Origin: an uncultured Alphaproteobacteria bacterium
GTDB taxonomy: Bacteria; Pseudomonadota; Alphaproteobacteria; RF32; CAG-239
Direction: 5' to 3'
DNA length: 64,000 nt
Assembly (NCBI GenBank): GCA_944392275.1
Contig: CALXWA010000001.1
Span: 192,737 to 256,736, forward strand
A program made the translations under genes and the position numbers. The notes below the pieces were generated by a model. That model saw only the letters and a list, made by a program, of their open reading frames with translations. It searched no databases and was not told where the DNA came from. Positions 19,047 to 28,031 of the stretch are shown piece after piece (position 1 is the stretch's first letter; each line of letters begins with the position of its first letter).

Positions 19047-19075
19047 TTTAACATTAAAATAAGAAAGGGAAAAAG

Positions 19076-19924
19076 ATGAAACCACAAAGAACCGTAAAAA
19101 TCGGCAAGTTTGAATTAGGAAACAAGTTGCCTCTTACAATTATTGCCGGACCTTGCCAGATTGAAAGCCATGATCACGCCATGATGATTGCGGATGAAAT
19201 GGTCAAAATCACGCAAGAATTAGGAATTAATTATATTTTTAAGGCCTCTTTTGATAAAGCGAACCGTACCTCAATCAACGGAGCCAGAGGAGTAGGGCTT
19301 GAAGAAGGAATAAGAACATTTCAAGACATCAAAAAAGCTCATCCCGATCTGCCGATAGTCACAGATGTTCATGAAAGAGAACAATGTGCTAAAATAGCTC
19401 CTTATGTTGATATGTTGCAAATCCCGGCATTTTTGTGCCGCCAAACGGATTTAGTGGTTGCGGCCGCCAAGACCGGAAAGGTTATTAACATTAAAAAAGG
19501 GCAATTTTTAGCTCCATGGGATGTTCAAAACATCGTCAAAAAAGCAGAGGACAGCGGTAACCCGAATGTTTGTTTGACAGAAAGAGGAACGTCTTTTGGA
19601 TATAACACACTAGTTGTCGATATGCGGGGTTTTCCGGAAATGGCCAAAGATACCGGGTGTCCGGTAATTTTTGATGCAACACATTCGGTTCAACAGCCCG
19701 GAGGCAATGGAAGCAGTACCGGAGGTAAAAGAGAGTTTGCTCCGATTTTGGCTCGTGCTGCGGTTGCTGTCGGAGTATCAGCCGTTTTTATGGAAACGCA
19801 TGAAAATCCGGATAAAGCATTAAGCGACGGACCAAATACAATCCCGTTGGCAGACATGAAACGAGTTATAAGCGAACTTATGGCATACGACAAAATCACA
19901 AAATCAATGATTCATGACTATTAA
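19076..19924 (+). CDS. kdsA: 3-deoxy-8-phosphooctulonate synthase
   Basis: A 282-aa aldolase that condenses phosphoenolpyruvate and arabinose 5-phosphate into Kdo 8-phosphate, the first committed step to the lipopolysaccharide inner core. Family motifs are present: IAGPCQIES, FKASFDKANRTS, QIPAFLCRQTDL, NIKKGQFLAPWD and FDATHSVQQPGG. The second shows Asn in KANRTS, the residue typical of metal-independent Kdo8P synthases. It shows that the organism makes Kdo, so it has an LPS-type outer membrane, consistent with pagP next door. A terminator follows. Confidence 0.97.
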   Translation: MKPQRTVKIGKFELGNKLPLTIIAGPCQIESHDHAMMIADEMVKITQELGINYIFKASFDKANRTSINGARGVGLEEGIRTFQDIKKAHPDLPIVTDVHEREQCAKIAPYVDMLQIPAFLCRQTDLVVAAAKTGKVINIKKGQFLAPWDVQNIVKKAEDSGNPNVCLTERGTSFGYNTLVVDMRGFPEMAKDTGCPVIFDATHSVQQPGGNGSSTGGKREFAPILARAAVAVGVSAVFMETHENPDKALSDGPNTIPLADMKRVISELMAYDKITKSMIHDY

Positions 19925-19952
19925 AAAAAGGAGCCGAAAAGGCTCCTTTTTT
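19923..19952. terminator. Bidirectional terminator between kdsA and the lysR gene
   Basis: AAAGGAGCC and GGCTCCTTT form a 9-bp stem around GAAAA-type loop bases, with A and T runs on the two sides. It serves both converging genes. Confidence 0.88.
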
Positions 19953-20829
19953 AAAGGCGTGTTAAAACTTGTTCAATATGCGAGACAAGAGCTTGAATTT
20001 TTTCTGTTCCTTTAGTTGCATGATGATAGACCAAATAACAAGGATGGTCTAATTCAAATCCGACATTAATCGGAACAAGATCAGTCTCTCCCTTAGCATA
20101 ATTAATTGGGTGTAATGCAATACCCAAACCTTGTTTGGTGGCTTGTACCAAGAGATTAGTAGAGTTGGTATAAGAGACAATATGGGCTGCTTTTGTCATT
20201 AAATTACGCCATTCGTTCCAGGTATTGGAATATTCATAGCGATCACAGATATAATGATGACGAAGCATATCGTCAAAATTTTTCGGATATCCATGGGCCG
20301 AGATATAGGATGCCGAGGCAAATAGCCCAAAACGCAACATAAATTTTTCTATAATAACCGGTTCACACACCTTTGGCTCAGCATAAAGAATGGCAACATC
20401 AGCTTCTCTTGTCGTAAAGTTAGGAATATCGTTGGAACAGATTGTATTAATTCTGACATCGGGATATTTTTTACTAAAATCGACCAAACTCGGCATCAAA
20501 CAAATTCCAATCCCATCAGTTGTCCAAAGCTTAATATCTCCGGAAATTCCGTGCGTACTTTTAGAAAAATTTTCAATATCATAAAGCAAGCCGTCAATCA
20601 TTTTAGATTTTTCGTTAATTTCCAGTCCTTCATGGGTTGGAACAACGCCTCTAGAGGTAGAAGAAAAACACTTAACCCCGATGCGTTCCTCAAAATCGTG
20701 AATTTCTCTTGAAAGATTAGCTTGCTTTTTGCCAAGTTTTTCAGCCGCCTTAGAAAGGCTTCCGTAGTTAATGGCATTTGTAATAAAATGGATAGTCCGA
20801 ATAAGTGATGTCTTTTTAATCAGATCCAT
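19951..20829 (-). CDS. LysR family transcriptional regulator
   Basis: A 292-aa DNA-binding regulator. The N-terminal winged helix-turn-helix is clear: FITNAINYGSLSKAAEKLGKKQANLSREIHDFEERIG (about residues 15-51, split here only by description). The rest is a LysR substrate-binding domain (DIKLWTTDGIGICLMPSLV onward). The ligand is unknown. It is divergent from the acetyltransferase gene at 20969, 139 bp away, which is the usual place for a LysR target; that regulation is inference. Confidence 0.88.
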   Translation of the reverse strand: MDLIKKTSLIRTIHFITNAINYGSLSKAAEKLGKKQANLSREIHDFEERIGVKCFSSTSRGVVPTHEGLEINEKSKMIDGLLYDIENFSKSTHGISGDIKLWTTDGIGICLMPSLVDFSKKYPDVRINTICSNDIPNFTTREADVAILYAEPKVCEPVIIEKFMLRFGLFASASYISAHGYPKNFDDMLRHHYICDRYEYSNTWNEWRNLMTKAAHIVSYTNSTNLLVQATKQGLGIALHPINYAKGETDLVPINVGFELDHPCYLVYHHATKGTEKIQALVSHIEQVLTRL

Positions 20830-20968
20830 GAGTATATAACAGCTATATAAAATTAGCCCCTTCTAATTTAATGAACAAAAATTTAAAGTATCAACCAATG
20901 AAACTTTAACCGAAATTATAACAACCATATGATTTAAAAATTGTTAATCAATCGGTTATGGAGGGTAA

Positions 20969-21535
20969 ATGAAAGTAATCGTAGCCCAAACTCTGGATGA
21001 TTTAATGAAAGTGATGGTTATTCGGGGGATTGTCTTTATGGGCGAACAAAAACATCCGTATAATACAGAATTTGATGCAAATGAACTGGTAAACCGTACA
21101 CATTTACTGGCTCTTCAAGACAAAGAACCCGTCGGAACCATGCGGATTATGAAGGATGGTAAAGAGGCAAAGTTTGAGCGTCTGGCGGTTTTGCCGGATT
21201 ATAGAGGCAAAGGGACGGCAGAGGATATCATACAAGCCGCATTGGATTATTGCCAAGAAGAAAAGGTGGAGCGGGTTTTTCTGTTTTGCAAGCCAGAGCT
21301 TGTTAAATATTGGAAGGATAGGGGCTTTACCAAAGTTGGCGGGGATAAAATTCTCAAATACGGAAAGATGTTGTTGGTTCCAGTTATGAAACAAATTCAA
21401 GAAAAAACATCAGAGACATATGATTATCAACAAATTCCAGAGATATTAAAACATCATCCCGGAGAATGGATAAATTCATCCCAAGATAACATGGCCCTAA
21501 TTATGCGAGAAAAATTGCGGCAAAGAAATCTCTGA
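20969..21535 (+). CDS. GNAT family N-acetyltransferase
   Basis: A 188-aa protein. The GNAT core lies in residues 1-130: motif A is RLAVLPDYRGKGTAEDIIQAAL, where RGKGTA binds the acetyl-CoA pyrophosphate, and the strand before it is PVGTMRIMKDGKEAKFE. The C-terminal 60 residues are extra helical sequence. The acceptor substrate cannot be deduced. The ATG follows TGGAGGGTAA. It may be regulated by the divergent LysR gene. The next small gene starts 19 bp downstream. Confidence 0.82.
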   Translation: MKVIVAQTLDDLMKVMVIRGIVFMGEQKHPYNTEFDANELVNRTHLLALQDKEPVGTMRIMKDGKEAKFERLAVLPDYRGKGTAEDIIQAALDYCQEEKVERVFLFCKPELVKYWKDRGFTKVGGDKILKYGKMLLVPVMKQIQEKTSETYDYQQIPEILKHHPGEWINSSQDNMALIMREKLRQRNL

Positions 21536-21554
21536 GATAAAAGAGAGGAAATTC

Positions 21555-21737
21555 ATGAAAAAAGAAAGCGGTACGAATAGTCAAAGATATCTAAACGATG
21601 TAAAAGAAATGAACGAAACCTATGAATACCTGCTAAAACAAATGAAAGAACATGGATTTGACGATACTTATTTTCTCTTAAGATTAGCACATTTATCCTT
21701 TACACAAGACATCTTAAACGAAATTCAAAAAAAGTAA
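21555..21737 (+). CDS. Small hypothetical protein, 60 aa
   Basis: A charged, mostly helical 60-aa protein starting MKKESGTNSQRYLNDVKEMN and ending in NEIQKK. It has a good ribosome-binding site (GAGAGGAAATTC) and lies 19 bp after the acetyltransferase gene, so it may be cotranscribed. I recognise no family. Real coding is likely but not certain. Confidence 0.55.
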   Translation: MKKESGTNSQRYLNDVKEMNETYEYLLKQMKEHGFDDTYFLLRLAHLSFTQDILNEIQKK

Positions 21738-21808
21738 CAACCTTTTTTCTCAATCTTGATTTTCACGGCCAAAGAGCATAAAATCCTAGCACGATTAAAG
21801 AGGATTAA

Positions 21809-22519
21809 ATGCGTTTTTCAGATGTCGGATATATTATCAAAATGAAAAAGCACGGGGAGAATTCGCTAATTCTAACCGTTTTAAGCCGTGATCACGGAAA
21901 AGTAACGGGATATGTCAAAAACGCTCTTTCTAAGAAAAAAAATGCGATTTTTCAACTTGGTAATAAGGTCCAGATTGATGCATATGCAAGAGTAGAAGAA
22001 AATATGTTGAGTTTTAAGGTCGAACTTGACACGCCATATGCAGTTAATTTTATTACTGATAACAATCGACTAATTGTTCTATCTTCATTTTGTACATTAA
22101 GTGATGAATGCCTTCCCGAAATGGATAATTTAGAAAAATTATATAAAAGAGTTGAAAATTTTTTTAATTTTATAGATGAAGATAATTGGATAACGCATTA
22201 TTCTTACTTTGAATTTTATCTTTTAGAATATCTTGGCATTGGCCTTGATTTAAGTGAATGTTCCGCAACGGGAACAACACATGATTTGGCATACGTATCT
22301 CCCAAATCAGGAAAAGCCGTATGTGCCAAGGCGGGAGAACCTTACAAAGATCGCTTATTCAAATACCCGCACTATATTTTGCAAGAAAGTTACAATCCCC
22401 CGCTGGAAGATGTCCGAGACGTATTAAAAATGACGGCATTTTTCCTCAATAAAAATTTTTTTGCAACGCATAGCTTGAAATTTCCCGTTTGCCGTGCTAA
22501 CTTGGCTCAAATTATATAA
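21809..22519 (+). CDS. recO: DNA repair protein RecO
   Basis: A 236-aa recombination mediator that helps RecR load RecA on SSB-coated single strands. The N-terminal OB fold starts DVGYIIKMKKHGENSLILTVLSRDHGKVTGYVK (quoted for position 5 onward), the typical RecO opening. The helical C-terminal region includes FEFYLLEYLGIGLDLSECSA. The later zinc-binding cysteines of some RecO proteins are only partly present (ECSATG, AVCAKAG). It is 28 bp upstream of parC. Confidence 0.9.
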   Translation: MRFSDVGYIIKMKKHGENSLILTVLSRDHGKVTGYVKNALSKKKNAIFQLGNKVQIDAYARVEENMLSFKVELDTPYAVNFITDNNRLIVLSSFCTLSDECLPEMDNLEKLYKRVENFFNFIDEDNWITHYSYFEFYLLEYLGIGLDLSECSATGTTHDLAYVSPKSGKAVCAKAGEPYKDRLFKYPHYILQESYNPPLEDVRDVLKMTAFFLNKNFFATHSLKFPVCRANLAQII

Positions 22520-22547
22520 TTATCAAGCTGGTCTAGGATTTTAGTAA

Positions 22548-24770
22548 ATGGCTGAAACAGAAGAAAAAATAAAAAATGTTGGGCTCGCGGAAGAATTAAG
22601 CTCCCGCTATTTGTCGTATGCAATGTCAACCATTGTCTCTCGTTCGCTTCCGGATGTTCGAGACGGCTTAAAGCCGGTACATCGCCGCTTAATGTATGCC
22701 ATGCGTCAATTGCATCTGGACCCCAAATCCGGATTTAAGAAATGTGCTCGTGTTGTCGGTGATGTTATTGGTAAATATCACCCGCATGGTGACAGTGCCG
22801 TCTATCAGGCAATGGCACGTTTGGCGCAAGATTTTTCAGTCCGCTATCCGTTGGTTGATGGTCAAGGCAACTTCGGCAATATTGATGGGGATGGTCCGGC
22901 CGCTATGCGATACACGGAAGCTCGCTTAACCGAATATGCCATGGCTTTGATGGAAGGGCTAAACGATGATGCCGTCGATTTTCGAGATACCTACGACGGA
23001 GAGGAAGCCGAACCGGTTGTTATGCCAAGTGCTGTTCCCAATCTTTTGTGTAACGGGGCGTCGGGGATTGCTGTTGGTATGGCCACCAATATTCCGCCGC
23101 ATAATTTAGCCGAAGTTTGCGATGCTTTGCAGTTATTGATTGAAAATCCGGAAGTTGGAATGGAACCTTTGGTTCGTAAGCTCCGTGGCCCAGATTTTCC
23201 GACCGGTGGTGTCATTATTGATAAATTCAGCTCTATTTTAGAGACCTATACACAAGGCAAAGGTGTTTTTCGTATTCGTGCCAAATGGGAAAAAGAAGAT
23301 TTAGGTCTGGGGCAATATCAAATCGTGATTACCGAAATCCCATACCAAGTCATAAAATCAAAATTGATTGAACGAATTGCCGTTTTGTTGCAAGAAAAGA
23401 AGATCCCGCTGTTAAATGATATTCGAGATGAATCTTCGCATGATGTCCGTATTGTCTTAGAACCTAAGAACCGTAATGTTGATGCGGCAATGCTGATGGA
23501 GATGCTTTTCAAACAAACCGAATTAGAATCTCGTTTTAATATGAACATGAATGTCTTAGATTCGGATGGTGTTCCTCGCGTATTAAGCATTAAGGAAGTT
23601 TTGGCGGAATATTTGCGTCATCGTCAAAATGTTTTATTAAGAAAATCCAAATATCGTCTGGAAAAAATCAATGCTCGTTTGGAAATCTTGTCCGGATATT
23701 TGATTGCTTACCTGAATTTAGATGAGATTATTCGTATAATCCGCGAAGAAGATGATGCCAAATCCGTCATGATGAAAGAATTTTCATTAAGTGAAAATCA
23801 GGCGGAAGCAATTTTAAATATGAAATTAAGAAGCCTCCGTAAGCTTGAAGAAAAAGAAATCAAAAAAGAATTTGATGACCTAAATGAAGAAAAAGGTTCT
23901 TTGGAAGCATTATTAGCCGATGAACAAATTCAGTGGCACAAAATTTCGGAAGAGATTGCGGCCATCAAAGAAAAGTTTGGTAAAAAGACGGCTTTGGGTA
24001 AACGCCGTACCGAATTTTCCGAAGTAACGGAAGAAATTGAAATTTCAATGGAAGCTTTGGTTGAAAAAGAGCCGATAACGGTTATTTTATCTCAAAAAGG
24101 GTGGATCCGCTGTATGAAAGGTCACGTCTCTTTAACGGATGAATTTAAGTTTAAAGATGATGACAGTCTTTTGACGGCAATTCATGCCCAAACGACCGAT
24201 AAAATTATTTTGTTTGACAATTCGGGTAAATTTTTCACCATCCCGGCCAATGAAATTCCAAGCGGAAGAGGGTTTGGACAGCCTTTGCGTTTGATGATTG
24301 ATCTGGGAAATACGGACAACATATGTGAAATGTTTGTTTTTGAGCCTAAAGCAAATTACATCATTGCCTCCAACACCGGACATGGTTTTGTGGTTGATGA
24401 AAATCACTTAATCGCCCAAACGCGGAATGGTCGTAAAATTATGAACTTGGCCGATAATGAAAAAGCCGTTTTGTGCCGTAAAATTACCGGAGATATGGTT
24501 GCTATTATCGGAGACAATCGAAAATTGTTGATTTTCAAAATAGAAGAAATTCCAACCATGGCCAGAGGAAGAGGGGTTGCTTTGCAAAAATACAAAGACG
24601 GTGGAATGTCTGATTTGCAAATATTTAAAGAAGAAGAGGGCTTTACCTATACGCGAGCCGGCGGCACCAAAACCGAAACCGATTTGATTACTTGGCTGGG
24701 GCACCGAGCTCAGGTCGGAAAATTGGCTCCGTTCGGATTCCCCAAAAATAATAAATTTTTGAAGGATTAA
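22548..24770 (+). CDS. parC: DNA topoisomerase IV subunit A
   Basis: A 740-aa type IIA topoisomerase subunit that decatenates daughter chromosomes with ParE. The catalytic tyrosine is Tyr122 in [10 protein letters not shown]. The quinolone-determining region reads [13 protein letters not shown], so Ser83 matches the usual sensitive Ser, and Gln87 sits where E. coli ParC has Glu84. Other conserved blocks are [20 protein letters not shown] and [20 protein letters not shown]. The C-terminal third is a beta-pinwheel-like DNA-wrapping region. Length and the short C-terminal domain favour ParC over GyrA. A DUF6898 gene abuts its stop codon. Confidence 0.95.
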   Translation: MAETEEKIKNVGLAEELSSRYLSYAMSTIVSRSLPDVRDGLKPVHRRLMYAMRQLHLDPKSGFKKCARVVGDVIGKYHPHGDSAVYQAMARLAQDFSVRYPLVDGQGNFGNIDGDGPAAMRYTEARLTEYAMALMEGLNDDAVDFRDTYDGEEAEPVVMPSAVPNLLCNGASGIAVGMATNIPPHNLAEVCDALQLLIENPEVGMEPLVRKLRGPDFPTGGVIIDKFSSILETYTQGKGVFRIRAKWEKEDLGLGQYQIVITEIPYQVIKSKLIERIAVLLQEKKIPLLNDIRDESSHDVRIVLEPKNRNVDAAMLMEMLFKQTELESRFNMNMNVLDSDGVPRVLSIKEVLAEYLRHRQNVLLRKSKYRLEKINARLEILSGYLIAYLNLDEIIRIIREEDDAKSVMMKEFSLSENQAEAILNMKLRSLRKLEEKEIKKEFDDLNEEKGSLEALLADEQIQWHKISEEIAAIKEKFGKKTALGKRRTEFSEVTEEIEISMEALVEKEPITVILSQKGWIRCMKGHVSLTDEFKFKDDDSLLTAIHAQTTDKIILFDNSGKFFTIPANEIPSGRGFGQPLRLMIDLGNTDNICEMFVFEPKANYIIASNTGHGFVVDENHLIAQTRNGRKIMNLADNEKAVLCRKITGDMVAIIGDNRKLLIFKIEEIPTMARGRGVALQKYKDGGMSDLQIFKEEEGFTYTRAGGTKTETDLITWLGHRAQVGKLAPFGFPKNNKFLKD

Positions 24771-24953
24771 ATGGCAGAAGTTTTGTTTGAATATGTCCGA
24801 AACGGCAATTTTATAAAAGTTACCGCACTTGAAACAGAAACCAAGGTGGAAGCAAGCGTTATCGTTCCTCTTGGAATGTCCGAAGAACAAATGCAAATTC
24901 AAGCTTTGAACAAACTTCGCTATGTCTTAAGAAAGATGGAAGAAGAACAATAG
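24771..24953 (+). CDS. DUF6898-like small protein
   Basis: A 60-aa protein whose ATG immediately follows the parC stop. The sequence (VLFEYVRNGNFIKVTALETE, ending ALNKLRYVLRKMEEEQ) matches the small alphaproteobacterial DUF6898 type as I remember it: a beta hairpin then a helix with RYVLRK. Function is unknown. Tight coupling to parC suggests cotranslation. Confidence 0.7.
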   Translation: MAEVLFEYVRNGNFIKVTALETETKVEASVIVPLGMSEEQMQIQALNKLRYVLRKMEEEQ

Positions 24954-24997
24954 GCTGCCGCTTTGTACAACAAAACCCGTAAATGAAATGAAACATC

Positions 24998-25825
24998 ATG
25001 CGTTATAACCACCCAATTGATATCAATAACCTCAATGACAGTTCTTCGGTCTTATACAGCTTTGTTAAAGAAGGGAGTTCTGTCCTAGACGTTGGGTGTG
25101 CTTGCGGAACTTTGGCACAAATTTTATACAAAAAGAAACAGTGCCATGTTTCCGGTATTGAATATAATACGGAAAATTTTGCCATTTGCCGGAAGTTACA
25201 TATATTTGAAAATCTTTGGCAAATTGATTTAAATCAACTGAAAAAAGAACAATTAAACAATTTTAATCAATATTTTGATGCTATTATTTTAGGCGATGTT
25301 TTAGAGCATCTTATCAATCCGGAACAGGTTTTGTCTCTTCTAAAAGATTTAGTAAAAGAAAATGGACGGGTTTTAATTTCATTGCCCAATATTGGGCATG
25401 CCAGCATCAAAAGCAATCTTTTACTGGGGCGGTTTGATTACACAGAGCAAGGAATCTTAGATAAAACACATCTGCGATTTTTTACCGCTCACAGTATAAT
25501 TGCCTTTTTAACAAAACAAAATCTACGGATTAATCACTTAAAAAGAATAACCATGCCCTTAGATGGTTATCAGTATTATAAATTTTCCAAACTGCCAAAA
25601 AATATCCAAGACTTTATCAAAAAAGATAAAGAATCTTATGTTTCTCAATATGTTATGGATTGTTCCGTGCAACAAAAATCATTAGGGCTACTCCGGCATA
25701 ATCGCAAAATTTTTAAGGAAACGGCTTCAAACATAAAATTAGTTTCAAGTTGGCAACATCCGATTAAAAGGAAAATAATGTTGCATTTTCCAAAACTCGT
25801 AAATTTTCTGGAAAAATTTCGTTAG
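24998..25825 (+). CDS. Class I SAM-dependent methyltransferase
   Basis: A 275-aa protein. The SAM-binding motif is VLDVGCACGTLAQIL (residues about 28-42), followed by the acidic GIEYN strand end and FDAIILGDVLEHLINPEQVL, the motif common to small-molecule and glycan methyltransferases. The C-terminal 100 residues are basic and may bind a membrane or substrate. The substrate is unknown; genes of this type often sit in surface-polysaccharide loci. The ATG at 24998 has a weak ribosome-binding site. Confidence 0.8.
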   Translation: MRYNHPIDINNLNDSSSVLYSFVKEGSSVLDVGCACGTLAQILYKKKQCHVSGIEYNTENFAICRKLHIFENLWQIDLNQLKKEQLNNFNQYFDAIILGDVLEHLINPEQVLSLLKDLVKENGRVLISLPNIGHASIKSNLLLGRFDYTEQGILDKTHLRFFTAHSIIAFLTKQNLRINHLKRITMPLDGYQYYKFSKLPKNIQDFIKKDKESYVSQYVMDCSVQQKSLGLLRHNRKIFKETASNIKLVSSWQHPIKRKIMLHFPKLVNFLEKFR

Positions 25826-25830
25826 AGAGC

Positions 25831-26172
25831 TTATTTTTGCATCATTTTCATAAATTCGTTTAATTTTCCGGTTGCAAAATTCATAAAATCTTCGTACTCA
25901 GCTTTGGAAATATATCCGTTATTATCTTGATCAAGATTTTTAAAGGCGGCCTCATATTTTTTTAAGGTATCTTGCATGACATAATTCAAATACTCTTGTT
26001 TAGATATTTTTCCGTCTTTGTCTTTGTCCATATTTTTAAACTCATTATCCGTAACGCGTACGGCCGCTTGCCGAATTTTTTCAGGATCAAGCTTTTGAGC
26101 ATTAATTTGAGCAAAAACAGGAGCAGAAAAAAACAAAGACAAGCTCATAACCAAAAAAGTAATATTTTTCAC
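25831..26172 (-). CDS. Secreted EF-hand protein
   Basis: A 113-aa protein from a GTG at 26172, chosen because AAGGAAAAATAAC precedes it and a signal peptide follows directly (KNITFLVMSLSLFFSAPVFAQ). The frame is open 15 codons further upstream, but that gives an implausible N-terminus. Two EF-hand calcium loops are intact: DKDKDGKISKQE and DQDNNGYISKAE. It is probably a periplasmic calcium-binding protein; its partner is unknown. Confidence 0.82.
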   Translation of the reverse strand: MKNITFLVMSLSLFFSAPVFAQINAQKLDPEKIRQAAVRVTDNEFKNMDKDKDGKISKQEYLNYVMQDTLKKYEAAFKNLDQDNNGYISKAEYEDFMNFATGKLNEFMKMMQK

Positions 26173-26231
26173 GTTATTTTTCCTTATGTAAAAAAACTTA
26201 ACAACAAAATAACCCAAAAATCTTAATTAAA

Positions 26232-26262
26232 AATAAAGGCATCATAAAAATGATGCCTTTAT
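26232..26262 (-). terminator. Terminator of proS
   Basis: AAAGGCATCAT and ATGATGCCTTT form an 11-bp stem, followed on the minus strand by a T-rich tract. It separates proS from the EF-hand gene. Confidence 0.85.
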
Positions 26263-26282
26263 AAGATTAGAAAGTCGGATAA

Positions 26283-27800
26283 TTAATAAGAGCGAGCATA
26301 AATAACATCCATGGTCGCCGGTTTTCCGGTCAAGAGACAAACCCCTTGCGTATTAGTTTGGTCAAAAGGAATGCAACGGATTGTTATTTTCATTTCTTTT
26401 AAAAGGCTTTCGGTTGCATCATCGCCACACCATTTTCCGCGAACAAAAGCAACTTTACCTTGCTTTCCGTCTTCAATCCAAACATTAGATTCCGCAAAGT
26501 AGCGACGAAAATCTTCCGGCGTCTTTATATCCGTCCGAATGTTGGCCTCTAAGCGGGCTTTGGCTTTATTGAACATTTGTTTTTGCAAGCCTTCCAGACG
26601 AGAAGAGATGTTTTGGCAAAATTCATTGACATCAACAATTTGCTTTCCTTCATCTGTTCCCAATTTAATTCTTTCTTTAACCATAATTTTTTGGCCCTCA
26701 ACATCACGCATACCCACTTCACAAATAATCGGAGCGCCTTTTTTGGTCCATTCCCAAAATTTGTCAGCCGGTTTACGATCCCGAGCATCAACCTTAATAC
26801 GAATTTTTTCACCGAAAGGAAATTGCTTTTTCAACTCTTGCTGAATTTGGCTGACATAGGCCAAAATTTTATCTTTATCTTCCGGATTTTTGATTAAAGG
26901 CAACAAAATAATTTGATAAGGAGCAATCCTTGGCGGAACAACCATTCCCTCATCATCGGCATGAGTCATAATCACTCCTCCGATAAGACGCGTTGAAACA
27001 CCCCAAGAAGTTGTATACGCAAATTCAGGTTGATTTTGCTTGTTTACAAAAGAAATATTAGCCGATTTTGCAAAATTTTGCCCCAAAAAGTGGGAAGTCC
27101 CGGCTTGTAGAGCTTTGCCGTCTTGCATCATGGCCTCAATACAATAAGTATCAACGGCACCGGGGAATTTTTCATGTTCCGGTTTGCGTCCGGGAATAAC
27201 CGGCATAGCTAAAGCATTTTCTGAGACATCTTTATATACTTCAAGCATTTGCTTGGTTTCAGCTTCGGCTTCCTCAGCACTGGCATGGGCTGTATGGCCT
27301 TCTTGCCACAAGAATTCACGCGTTCTTAAAAACAAACGAGGACGCATTTCCCAACGAACGACATTGGCCCATTGGTTAATTAACACCGGCAAATCACGGT
27401 AAGATTTTACCCATTTTGAAAAAGAGTCAGCAATAATAGCCTCACTGGTCGGCCGAACAATCAAAGGTTCATCCAAAGGAGAAGAGGGAACAAGCTTCCC
27501 ATCAACCGAGGTTAATCTGGAGTGAGTAACAACGGCCATTTCTTTGGCAAAGCCCTCAACATGTTCCGCTTCTTTTTGGAAGAACGAAAGAGGAATGAAC
27601 ATTGGAAAATAGCAGTTTTCATGATTTGTTTCTCTAAATTTATCATCAAACACGTTGCGGATACATTCCCAGATTCCATATCCCCAAGGTTTAATAACCA
27701 TACATCCCGGGCTGGCAGAATTTTCAGCCATATCAGCTTCAGCCACAACATTTTGATACCATTCGGGATAATTATCCTTTCTTAAATTTTTCATACTCAT
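26283..27800 (-). CDS. proS: Prolyl-tRNA synthetase, archaeal/eukaryotic type
   Basis: A 505-aa class II aminoacyl-tRNA synthetase charging tRNA-Pro. Class II motif regions are visible: VIKPWGYGIWECIRNVFDD, RPTSEAIIADSFSKWVKSYR and LRTREFLWQEGHTAHAS. The editing insertion of the usual bacterial enzyme is absent. It also has the C-terminal extension ending VIYARSY, with a terminal Tyr, which is characteristic of the archaeal/eukaryotic (type 3) form. Most Alphaproteobacteria are known for a shorter bacterial-type ProRS of about 440 aa, so this version was probably acquired or retained unusually. The ATG at 27800 follows AAAAAAAGGAATGAACA on the minus strand. Confidence 0.93.
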   Translation of the reverse strand: MSMKNLRKDNYPEWYQNVVAEADMAENSASPGCMVIKPWGYGIWECIRNVFDDKFRETNHENCYFPMFIPLSFFQKEAEHVEGFAKEMAVVTHSRLTSVDGKLVPSSPLDEPLIVRPTSEAIIADSFSKWVKSYRDLPVLINQWANVVRWEMRPRLFLRTREFLWQEGHTAHASAEEAEAETKQMLEVYKDVSENALAMPVIPGRKPEHEKFPGAVDTYCIEAMMQDGKALQAGTSHFLGQNFAKSANISFVNKQNQPEFAYTTSWGVSTRLIGGVIMTHADDEGMVVPPRIAPYQIILLPLIKNPEDKDKILAYVSQIQQELKKQFPFGEKIRIKVDARDRKPADKFWEWTKKGAPIICEVGMRDVEGQKIMVKERIKLGTDEGKQIVDVNEFCQNISSRLEGLQKQMFNKAKARLEANIRTDIKTPEDFRRYFAESNVWIEDGKQGKVAFVRGKWCGDDATESLLKEMKITIRCIPFDQTNTQGVCLLTGKPATMDVIYARSY

Positions 27801-27939
27801 TGTTCATTCCTTTTTTTTAATATCGCAATTAAAAATCCACAGCCCCATTGCCGCAGATACAGCAAAAAGCAATAACAGAAAATATTTATTTTGTGAAGAT
27901 ACAATTTTAATATAACATTAGTAAAAAATTAACGTTAGA

Positions 27940-27968
27940 TTGACAATATATTAAATATTTGGTAAAAT
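27940..27968 (+). promoter_or_regulatory. Sigma-70 promoter for the second cysteine-rich locus
   Basis: TTGACA at 27940-27945, a 17-nt spacer and TAAAAT at 27963-27968. It leaves a leader of about 55 nt before the ATG at 28032. Confidence 0.7.
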
Positions 27969-28031
27969 ATAACCTATATATAACGATTAAAAGTTATATT
28001 TCTTATTTACGGATTTGTAAGGAGAGCCGTC

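Noticed and set aside
25972-26226. 84-codon ORF on the plus strand
   Set aside because: It is antisense to the EF-hand gene, which has a signal peptide and two intact calcium loops.
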